Below, piece after piece: positions 1 to 6,520 of a stretch of DNA of 64,000 nt (positions are counted from its first letter, which is position 1; each line of letters opens with the position of its first letter). The stretch is from JAXMAO01 sp046350375 (GTDB taxonomy: Bacteria > Planctomycetota > Phycisphaerae > UBA1845 > UTPLA1), in contig JAXMAO010000001.1 in assembly GCA_046350375.1 (NCBI GenBank), positions 124,001 through 188,000 of the forward strand. The letters run 5' to 3'. Below the pieces are notes generated by a model. The model saw only the letters and a program-made list of their open reading frames with translations, did not search any database and was not told the DNA's origin. Both the position numbers and the translations under genes were made by a program.

Positions 1-231
1 CCGGGCAGCCGACAGGCTGGTCCAGCCGGGTTCATCGGCCACGAAGAGTCCTTCGTACAGACCGGTGCCGGGCTCGAGCAGAATCTCGTCGGCAGGCACG
101 CCGAGCACCACCAGCTTGCCGGCGGACTGACCGACCTCGAAGTCCATGTGACCGGCGCCCGCAAAGGCCCCGGTCGCGGTCAGGAGCGCGACGCACCCGG
201 CGAGAACGAATATCCGCACGTAAATGTTCAA
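1..231 (-). CDS. Secreted protein of unknown function, 5' part only
   Basis: The gene runs off the left edge; only 77 N-terminal codons are present. I chose the TTG at 231 because an AAGGAGG ribosome site lies just upstream and the frame then reads through to position 1. The product starts MNIYVRIFVLAGCVALL, continues hydrophobically to about residue 24 and has AFA before GAG, a good signal peptidase I site. An LAGC at residues 10-13 resembles a lipobox but sits inside the hydrophobic core, so I prefer a secreted soluble protein. The mature part seen here matches no family I recognise. It lies upstream of no other visible minus-strand gene and downstream of the dockerin gene at 345-2099. Confidence 0.6.
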   Translation of the reverse strand, partial: MNIYVRIFVLAGCVALLTATGAFAGAGHMDFEVGQSAGKLVVLGVPADEILLEPGTGLYEGLFVADEPGWTSLSAAR

Positions 232-344
232 TTGGCGATCCTCCTTCTTGTTTCCCAATTTCGGCGCAGCCGCGACTGGCGGCGTTTCGCAGGCGCGGAC
301 ATGCAGCTCGGCGCACGCGGCCGAGCGCTGATCGGCGACCCGGC

Positions 345-2099
345 TCAATGCGGGATGAGCCGATCGACGAATGGCTGCACGTCGGATCCATCGGCGTGCC
401 CGCTACCGTTCAGGTCACTGCGAGTGATGAACAGCGGACTGGTTTCGCGCCCGACGAGAACGCGAACGAGCAGATCCGCGTCAGCGGCATCCACGTCACC
501 GTCTCCGTCGATGTCGCCCGGGATGGGCGAAAACGAGAGCGGCAGGGTGCGCATCGCGTTTTCCGCCGGGTAGCTGGCATCCCAGTCGTGGATGGAATCC
601 TGCACGCTGACCTGCACCGCGAAAGGGGCGCCGGCAGCGGTGCCGGGCGCGGGCGTTCCTGTAATCGCTCCGGTGTCACTGTCGAGCGACAGCCCGTTCG
701 GCAGTCCCGTGGCACTCCAGTGGGTATATGGCGGTGTGCCCTCTGCCAGAACCGCCGCGGCATAGGGCACGCCTTCAATGGCGTCAGGCAGCGTCGAGGT
801 GACGATGGCGAGCGGCGCCTTCTTGAGCGCCAGGATGGCGAACACGCCGACGCGATTCGGTCCGGCGAAGTCGGCGAACTGGATTTCCTTCAGGGTGCGC
901 GTCGAGTCGACGGGCGTGCCGGCGCGGAAGAAGAAGGTGTTGTTTCCGGCGGGCGCATCGAGGCCGGCTCCGGTGCTGCGGGCGAAGCCATCGACGCGAT
1001 CGCCGTTGCGACCGACGGCGGTCCAGGGTCGGGGCGTAACCGGGAGCTGCCAGTCGTCGATCGGGCGGAAGGGCAGGTAATCGGCCGAGGACGCGAGCCG
1101 AATGGCGATGGTGCGCGTGGAGTTGTCGGTGTAGCGAAGCGTGACGTTGAGGACATCGGCGGCGGAGAAGGCACCGGCGCCGGCGACCAGAAACTCGGCG
1201 GCGAGGTAGGCGTCTGCCTGTCCGCCGGCCAGAAGATCGAGCGTTGCGGCGCTGGAACGAGTTCCGTCGTCGAGCAGGGCATTGGTGGCGGCGCCTGCCA
1301 AGCGCGTGCCGCCGGGCCCGCCGAGCTGAAAGCCGGCCAACTGACCATCAGCGGGCAACCCCGCGGAGGTGCCGTAGAGGCCGTTGAGGATGAATGAATG
1401 GCCGGCGGAGTCGAACGGCAAGGGCGAATCGGCAAGGTCGCTGTCGACGACATCAGCGTTGAAGAGGCCGGACAGGTCAAGGGGGACGAGCGCAGCGCGG
1501 CCGGGAACGGTCGTGGCAGTATACGAGACTGGAGTGGACGCGAGCCACTGGTCTGAGGTGAAACGGACAGAGATTTGCGTTTGACCGGGACGTCGGAACA
1601 GAAACAGAGGGTGCACGTGTCCTCCATTGAACGCGTCACCGAAGGCGTATTCGTCGCCGTCCTCGATGAGCCGCGGCGAACCGAATTCGTTGTAGAGCGC
1701 CGTGTCGTTCGGGCGCGAGTAGCTGAGGCGCTGGAGCCGGACGCTGAAGTTCGGCGGTGGGCCGGGGAGCAGCGACAGATCGAGCTCGTGGCCCGACCCG
1801 ATTGCAGCGTAGTCGAGACCGACATTGAGTGAGCCGCTGGTTGCGAATGAATAGCCGCCGAAGCGCGGCTGGGCGTAGGCGCTGACCAGCGGAATCCGGT
1901 TGAATGCGAGTATGGCGCCCGGTGGGATGGACGGGCCGTGCCCGGACGCGCCGGGCAGCGTGGCATCGGTGTAGAGCTGCAGCGGGGTGCCGCCGGGCGG
2001 GCTCTGGCCGACGACGATGTGATCAGGCGACTGTCCGAGCGCAACCGTGACCCACGACGAGAACACGCCCGCCGCGAGGATTCGCGCAACTCGATACAT
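345..2099 (-). CDS. Secreted protein with putative Ig-like and dockerin type I domains
   Basis: A 584-residue exported protein. The start at 2099 (MYRVARI) has GGAGA 7 nt upstream; an in-frame ATG two codons earlier is too close to that site. A signal peptide ends near VALGQ. The middle is a long beta-rich region without a recognised family. Around residues 430-510 lies a putative Ig (He_PIG-like) domain with GLPNGLSLDSDTGAITGTP. The C-terminus holds a dockerin type I pair: GDIDGDGDVDAADADLL and, 35 residues on, SDLNGSGHADGSDVQPF, both calcium-loop-like. Such C-terminal dockerins are common on planctomycete secreted proteins, where they need not mean a cellulosome. It sits directly downstream of the pseudopilin gene (25 bp gap) and may be cotranscribed with it. 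Confidence 0.8.
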   Translation of the reverse strand: MYRVARILAAGVFSSWVTVALGQSPDHIVVGQSPPGGTPLQLYTDATLPGASGHGPSIPPGAILAFNRIPLVSAYAQPRFGGYSFATSGSLNVGLDYAAIGSGHELDLSLLPGPPPNFSVRLQRLSYSRPNDTALYNEFGSPRLIEDGDEYAFGDAFNGGHVHPLFLFRRPGQTQISVRFTSDQWLASTPVSYTATTVPGRAALVPLDLSGLFNADVVDSDLADSPLPFDSAGHSFILNGLYGTSAGLPADGQLAGFQLGGPGGTRLAGAATNALLDDGTRSSAATLDLLAGGQADAYLAAEFLVAGAGAFSAADVLNVTLRYTDNSTRTIAIRLASSADYLPFRPIDDWQLPVTPRPWTAVGRNGDRVDGFARSTGAGLDAPAGNNTFFFRAGTPVDSTRTLKEIQFADFAGPNRVGVFAILALKKAPLAIVTSTLPDAIEGVPYAAAVLAEGTPPYTHWSATGLPNGLSLDSDTGAITGTPAPGTAAGAPFAVQVSVQDSIHDWDASYPAENAMRTLPLSFSPIPGDIDGDGDVDAADADLLVRVLVGRETSPLFITRSDLNGSGHADGSDVQPFVDRLIPH

Positions 2100-2124
2100 G
2101 GTCATTCTCCTTTCCGAAGGCGCG

Positions 2125-2883
2125 TCATGCCGGCGGCTGGAACCAGCCGGCCGGACCATGCGGAAAGCCCGGGTCAAACTTGTCGATCTCAAGCGTCTGC
2201 CCATCGGGGCTGACGCGGAACGTCTCGTCAAACCGCAACGGCACTGCGTGTCCGTCGACGAACAGGTAATTGGATTTCTGCTGATGCCGGCTGAGCGCGA
2301 GGTCGAATTGCGGGTCGGCCCCGCCGTAACCGGTGAAGGGGTTTGTGCTCCACATATCGGCGTGAAAATGGTCGGCGTAGAGTGGCTGGTGGGAGGCGTC
2401 TTCTTCAGCGAGTTCGGCGACGAAGATGAGGTCGCTGGCGGCGAGGCGGGTGGCCACCTCGAATCCGAAAGAGGGAATGCCGGAGGGGTTGTCGGGGGTC
2501 CAACCGGGGTCATTGGGGTTCATGAAGACGTTGATGCCGTAGCTGGTGACGCGGCGCTTGGCGGGGTCGGGTTCGTCGAAGTTGGGGGCGTGGTCGGTGG
2601 GGCAGCGGTACTGGAGTTTCATCTGAGTGTGGGGTGCGAGTGTGTCGATCCAGGCCGAGCCCGGTTGATATCCGCCGTGCGCCTGCGAAAGCGGGAAGCG
2701 ATCGTCGTTGGTGTTGAAGTAGCCCTGCAAGGCGACGCCGACGTCGTGCAGGCCGGCGGCGCAGCGCGTCGCTTGGGCGGTGGCACGGGCGGCCGAGAGC
2801 GCGGGCAGGAGCAGCCCCATCAGCAGCGACAAGATGGAAATGACGACCAGCAGCTCGATGAGCGTGAAGGCGCGACGGAACAT
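2125..2883 (-). CDS. Type II secretion-like pseudopilin, H-X9-DG family
   Basis: A 252-residue prepilin-type protein. The start at 2883 gives MFRRAFTLIELLVVIS, the standard class III prepilin signal (processing after the basic leader, then FTLIELLVV), with GGAG upstream; longer in-frame starts only add an unlikely leader. The C-terminal part carries His, nine residues, then Asp-Gly (HQQKSNYLFVDG), the hallmark of the prepilin-type H-X9-DG processing-associated family that is greatly expanded in Planctomycetota. The predicted location is membrane-anchored, with the globular part outside. These proteins are thought to use a type II secretion or pilus-like assembly, but individual roles are unknown. 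The gene precedes the dockerin protein gene on the same strand. Confidence 0.85.
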   Translation of the reverse strand: MFRRAFTLIELLVVISILSLLMGLLLPALSAARATAQATRCAAGLHDVGVALQGYFNTNDDRFPLSQAHGGYQPGSAWIDTLAPHTQMKLQYRCPTDHAPNFDEPDPAKRRVTSYGINVFMNPNDPGWTPDNPSGIPSFGFEVATRLAASDLIFVAELAEEDASHQPLYADHFHADMWSTNPFTGYGGADPQFDLALSRHQQKSNYLFVDGHAVPLRFDETFRVSPDGQTLEIDKFDPGFPHGPAGWFQPPA

Positions 2884-3039
2884 GAGAATCTCCGCGGGTG
2901 GAACGGGCATCGATCGGGTTCGAGGCACAGGACTGTGGATGGGGGCCGAACGCGGAGCGTGAAGCGCCAGGTTGCGCGCGAGCTGTGGTGGTGCTTGGTG
3001 CGCGCAGGCGCGGCGCCGCCGATTCGGCGGGCGTTTGGC

Positions 3040-3324
3040 CTACGCCAGGGGCGGAGCGCGGGGGGTTGCCGGGCCGTGATGGTCGACTGAAATGAAGGCC
3101 TGCGGCCGCGGCACGGCAATGCGGGCGACCAGCGTGCCGCGTTCCGGCAGCGCCAGCGGCGCGGCGATGATGGCTGATCGACTGGCGCCGAGCAGCAGGC
3201 AGGCGTGGCAGTTCTGCGGGTCGGCGTGGTGGCAGGCGTGGCTGTGCAGCAGACTGGCGGCGCCGCTGGCATTCCAGGCGGCCAGGCCGAGCAGCAGCAG
3301 GCAGGCGGTCAGCCGACGCGACAC
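3040..3324 (-). CDS. Small His/Cys-rich secreted protein
   Basis: A 94-residue exported protein starting at GTG 3324, with CCGGAG about 9 nt upstream and a good promoter at 3352-3380. Residues 1-23 form a signal peptide (MSRRLTACLLLLGLAAWNAS). Immediately after comes a metal-site-like cluster: LLHSHACHHADPQNCHAC, four or more His and three Cys within 20 residues. The rest is Pro/Ala-rich. The layout resembles small periplasmic metal-related proteins of the DUF2946 kind, but the similarity is only in composition and I do not assign a function. It is a single gene with its own promoter between two surface-protein genes. Confidence 0.6.
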   Translation of the reverse strand: MSRRLTACLLLLGLAAWNASGAASLLHSHACHHADPQNCHACLLLGASRSAIIAAPLALPERGTLVARIAVPRPQAFISVDHHGPATPRAPPLA

Positions 3325-3351
3325 GCAGTGGCTCCGGAGAGAGTCGGAGTC

Positions 3352-3380
3352 AGTATAGCTGTGCGTGGCGGCGGATTCAA
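3352..3380 (-). promoter_or_regulatory. Sigma70-type promoter for the small His/Cys protein
   Basis: Read on the minus strand: TTGAAT (3380-3375), a 17-bp spacer, then TATACT (3357-3352). The predicted start of transcription is near 3345, about 20 nt before the GTG at 3324. The -35 box overlaps the last codons of the gene at 3377. Confidence 0.6.
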
Positions 3381-4594
3381 ACTTGCGCGGGTCGCCGCGC
3401 GGCGGCGGAGGTTCCGGCGCGGCGGCGGCGGAAGAGCAGCGTCGCCAGGGCGAGCAGGCTGGCGCTGGCGGGTTCGGGCAGGAGGACGAGGTAGGCCTCG
3501 GAGTCGCCGTTGGGGTTTCGGGCGACGCCGGCGATCGCCAGGCCGTCGGATGAGATGGCCCGCGCTTCGTTCAGGCGCCAGCCGGGCAGGACCAGGTCGT
3601 ATTCGGCGGCGAGGACGTCTTGCAGGCGGCGCATGCCGTGGGCAGCGTCCCAGATGAAGGCGGCCGGGTAGCCGCCGGGCACGCCGCTGGGGTGGTCGAT
3701 GTTGCCCTGGCCGACGATGGTCGCGCCGTCGCCGGAGATGCCGTAGGCGCGGCTCTGGAAGATTCCGCCGGCGAGGTCGCCCAGGCCGACGACGCCGGTG
3801 TCGGCGGTCCAGCGGAAGGCCTCGGTGCCGTGCGGGGTGGACATCTGGCCGATGAGGACGTTGCCGTCATCGGATGTCGTGAATGCGATGCCGCTGGGGC
3901 TGGTGTCGAAGGTCGGGCCGAGGGGCTGCATGCCGGTGGCGGCGGTCCAGCGGAAGGGGGTGCCGCCGAAGGAGGGGGTGGTGCTGATGCCGACGACGAC
4001 GGAGCCGTCGCGGTTGGTGCCGTAGGCGACGCCGCCGCTGTTGGGCGGGGCGCCTGGAAAGCCACCCAGGCCGACCATGCCGGTCGCGGCCGTCCAGCGG
4101 AAGGGCTCGCCGCCAACCGCAAAAGAGGAGGATGAATAGCCGACAACGGTGGTGCCGTCACGGGACAGACCGGTTGCAACCGCGGTTGTCTGCCCACCAG
4201 GCAGATCGCCAAGACCGATCATGCCCTCATCGGGAGTCCAGCGGAATGGCAAGTCCCCGAATTCGGTTCGACCAGTTCCGGCGATGACGCGTCCGTCGGC
4301 CGATACGCCGCGGGCCGTGCTCTGAAATCCGCCGCCGTCAAAATCGCCCATACCGACGATGCCCGTTGCCGCGCTCCACCGAAACGCCTCCGTAGAGCCA
4401 ACCGATTGTGCAGATATGCTGTCACCAACGACGGCGAATCCGCGGTCTGAAACGGCGTACGCCACGCTGCGATAGAAATCGCCTCCCGGCAGATCGCCGA
4501 GCGAGAAGAACTGAGCCTGCCCGGCGACGGCGCCTGCCGTCGGGCCCCACAACCCAGCGCCCAACACGAGCCAGGAGCAGAAGTTACGTCGCAT
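3377..4594 (-). CDS. HAF-repeat PEP-CTERM protein
   Basis: A 405-residue exported protein. After a signal peptide (to about AVAGQ) it consists of some seven repeats of the HAF type: LGDLPGG, then an SxAYAVSxDG-like strand, VVG, and AFRWSAATGIVGMGD, each about 50 residues. The C-terminus reads LPEPASASLLALATLLFRRRR, a PEP-CTERM sorting signal (PEP, hydrophobic span, basic tail), followed by a short extra tail. PEP-CTERM proteins are recognised by exosortase-type systems and end up at the surface or in the extracellular matrix; the exosortase is not in this window. The repeat fold is probably a beta-propeller, an inference from repeat length and number. A -10-like TATAAT is at 4648-4643. Confidence 0.85.
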   Translation of the reverse strand: MRRNFCSWLVLGAGLWGPTAGAVAGQAQFFSLGDLPGGDFYRSVAYAVSDRGFAVVGDSISAQSVGSTEAFRWSAATGIVGMGDFDGGGFQSTARGVSADGRVIAGTGRTEFGDLPFRWTPDEGMIGLGDLPGGQTTAVATGLSRDGTTVVGYSSSSFAVGGEPFRWTAATGMVGLGGFPGAPPNSGGVAYGTNRDGSVVVGISTTPSFGGTPFRWTAATGMQPLGPTFDTSPSGIAFTTSDDGNVLIGQMSTPHGTEAFRWTADTGVVGLGDLAGGIFQSRAYGISGDGATIVGQGNIDHPSGVPGGYPAAFIWDAAHGMRRLQDVLAAEYDLVLPGWRLNEARAISSDGLAIAGVARNPNGDSEAYLVLLPEPASASLLALATLLFRRRRAGTSAAARRPAQV

Positions 4595-4642
4595 GGGTCA
4601 CCCGGGGTCTCCGCGGCTGTTCTCCGTCCAACCCGCACTTGA

Positions 4643-4648
4643 TTATAT
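4643..4648 (-). promoter_or_regulatory. Candidate -10 box (TATAAT) for the HAF-repeat gene
   Basis: On the minus strand a perfect TATAAT lies 48 bp before the ATG at 4594. No convincing -35 is found 16-18 bp upstream, so this is a partial promoter match only. Confidence 0.35.
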
Positions 4649-4723
4649 CCCAGTACGTTTGTCGCTCCCACCGGTTCGCCGATGGCCAGTCAATCAACGT
4701 AAGCCACCCTAGAACCTCCTGTT

Positions 4724-5070
4724 GGGCGGCAAAGAGGATCTTTGCCGCTACCGGGATGGGCTCATCGCGCGTCGCAGCGAGGGGCGGCAAAGAGGATCTT
4801 TGCCGCTACCGGGATGGGCTCATCGCGCGGCGCCGCGAGAGGGGGCGAAGAGAATCTCTGGTCGCAACCGTGAGAGGGCGCGGTCGGCCGGGCCGGACAC
4901 GGGCGAGACGCCCATACCACCCCACACAACGGGCGAGACGCCCGTACCACCCCGACTTCGGCGGCAAAGAGGATCTTTGCCCTACCAGGACACGGGCGGG
5001 ACGCCCGTGCCAGGCGATTCACGGGCTGAAAGCCCGTGCTACCCGATGAATCGCCCGTGCCACGCGATCG
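4724..5070. repeat. Block of palindromic intergenic repeats (two families)
   Basis: This stretch between the genes ending at 4594 and 5152 has no plausible gene. It holds a roughly 58-bp tandem unit with the 19-bp palindrome GGCAAAGAGGATCTTTGCC at 4728-4746 and 4786-4804, a degenerate third unit after 4843, and a fourth palindrome at 4963-4981. Each full unit continues with GCTACCGGGATGGGCTCATC. A second family, CACGGGCGAGACGCCCGTAC and variants (GGGCGGGACGCCC, CACGGGCTGAAAGCCCGTG), occurs at about 4897-4950 and 4990-5040. The same units reappear, some inverted, at 56538-56682 and 60790-60836, so they are dispersed mobile-like or REP-like elements. Confidence 0.85.
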
Positions 5071-5151
5071 AGCGCGGGCCCCGGGTTACGGCGTCAGCCC
5101 GGCGACTGTCGGGCAGCGGCGAGTCGTGCCGAGGCTTGGTTGGCGTCGCGG

Positions 5152-6267
5152 CTACCAGCGCATGGCGAATCCGGCGGTCATCCACTTGCTGGACTCGACG
5201 GCGTGGACGATGGCGAGCTGGCCGGGCTTGAGTTCGCCGGTGCGGACCATCTGGTCGAGGTGGATGACGGTGGCGGCGCCGCCGGTGTAACCCTGCGTGG
5301 CGGAGCGGAAGCGGATGTGGTCGCGGGTGATGCCGAGCTTGTCGAGGAAGGCGGGGATGTGCTCGTCGTAGAGCTGCATGGTGGGGATGCTGACGACGTA
5401 GTGGCTGACGGTGCGCGAGTCGATGTTGAGCTTGCGGGTGAAGCGGACGAGGCCTTCGAGCAGGAGCGGCGCGGCGTTTTCGTTGACGGCGGTGAAGTCC
5501 TGCCAGAGGTGGTGCTGACCCTGGGAGTAGAGCTCGGGGATCTGGTGATTGGCCTTGACGAGATCGGCCGCGGCGCCGCCGCAGACCATGCCGGCGGGTC
5601 GGCCGGCGCCGACGGACTCGACGAAGGTGTCGATGAGCTGGCCGCGCGGCTGCTCTTCGTCGCTGGCGGTGAGGACGAGTGCACCGGCGCCGTCGGCGAG
5701 GATCCAGCGCAGGGCGGCGTTGACCTTGTCCATCTTGGCCTGGTTGAAGTAGCAACTGCGGAGATAGACGCTGGAGAGCTGGCTGTAGCAGACGACGGCG
5801 GCGCGATAGCGGCCGGCGCGGATGGAGTCGAAGGCGATCTGCACGCCCTTGCCGACGCCGGAGCAGTTGGAGTGAATTTCCATTTCGGCGCAGGTCTTGA
5901 TGCCGAGGCGCTCTTGCAGGAGTGCGCTGGTGGGCGGGGTGCTCTGGTCGTAGGAGGCGCAGCCGATGATGACGAGGTCGAGCTGCTCGGGCTGGAGCTG
6001 GGCCATGTCGAGCGCGCGGCGGGCGGCGATTTCGGCCATGCTGGCGAAGGTGTGGGTCAGGTCGCCGGTTTCCGGGTCTACGGCGAGATGGCGCGACTGA
6101 ACGCCGCTGCGGTCGAGCATGCGCGGGCCGACGCTCTTGACGAAACTGCGGACCTTGTCGGGCGCGTGATCGAGCGTGCCGAGCACGGCTTCGAGCCGGT
6201 CATTGGGGATGGGCGCTCCGGGAAGAAAGCTGCCGACGCCGGCAACGCGGACACTCTTGGGTGACAT
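5152..6267 (-). CDS. 3-oxoacyl-ACP synthase III-like (thiolase-fold) protein
   Basis: A 371-residue protein of the FabH/KAS III superfamily. The thiolase-type nucleophile is present at Cys135 in HSNCSGVGKGVQIA. Further family landmarks are the ADGAGALVL strand near residue 192 and a C-terminal GYTGGAATVIHLDQM. In FabH the other two catalytic residues are the His of HQAN and the Asn of GNTS. By my alignment the matching stretches here read VVSIPTMQLYDEH and QGYTGGAA, so both appear replaced. That points to acyl transfer or a modified condensation (compare CerJ-type acyltransferases, which use Cys-His-Asp) rather than standard malonyl condensation; the substrate cannot be told. Single gene, next to argS on the opposite strand. 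Confidence 0.75.
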   Translation of the reverse strand: MSPKSVRVAGVGSFLPGAPIPNDRLEAVLGTLDHAPDKVRSFVKSVGPRMLDRSGVQSRHLAVDPETGDLTHTFASMAEIAARRALDMAQLQPEQLDLVIIGCASYDQSTPPTSALLQERLGIKTCAEMEIHSNCSGVGKGVQIAFDSIRAGRYRAAVVCYSQLSSVYLRSCYFNQAKMDKVNAALRWILADGAGALVLTASDEEQPRGQLIDTFVESVGAGRPAGMVCGGAAADLVKANHQIPELYSQGQHHLWQDFTAVNENAAPLLLEGLVRFTRKLNIDSRTVSHYVVSIPTMQLYDEHIPAFLDKLGITRDHIRFRSATQGYTGGAATVIHLDQMVRTGELKPGQLAIVHAVESSKWMTAGFAMRW

Positions 6268-6486
6268 GGAATGGAGCCTCGGTTTCTATCCACCTGGACA
6301 AAGGCGAGGGTTGCGAGCCGGGGAGATGCGAGTCACCAGCGGGCAGGGAGTATTGTGCAAGTGGTGTGCCTTATTCCGCGCGGTGTGAATTCAAGGCAAA
6401 CGCGCAGGCCGTCGACGGATGCGCGCGGACGGCTGCCCAGTTGGGGAACCCAGCGCGGGCGAAAGTGCCCAGCGCGGCGCGCGACC

Positions 6487-6514
6487 TTGCGGGCTCCGGC
6501 GGCCGGTCTAACAT
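6487..6514 (+). promoter_or_regulatory. Promoter of argS, probably giving a leaderless mRNA
   Basis: TTGCGG (6487-6492), a 16-bp spacer, TAACAT (6509-6514). Seven bases further is 6521, the A of the argS ATG. There is no Shine-Dalgarno sequence before that ATG, so translation may begin at the 5' end of the transcript. Confidence 0.5.
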
Positions 6515-6520
6515 GGCGCG

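Noticed and set aside
4408..5231. Open frames through the palindromic repeat block
   Set aside because: They follow the repeats in phase and would encode repeated low-complexity peptides without a ribosome site.
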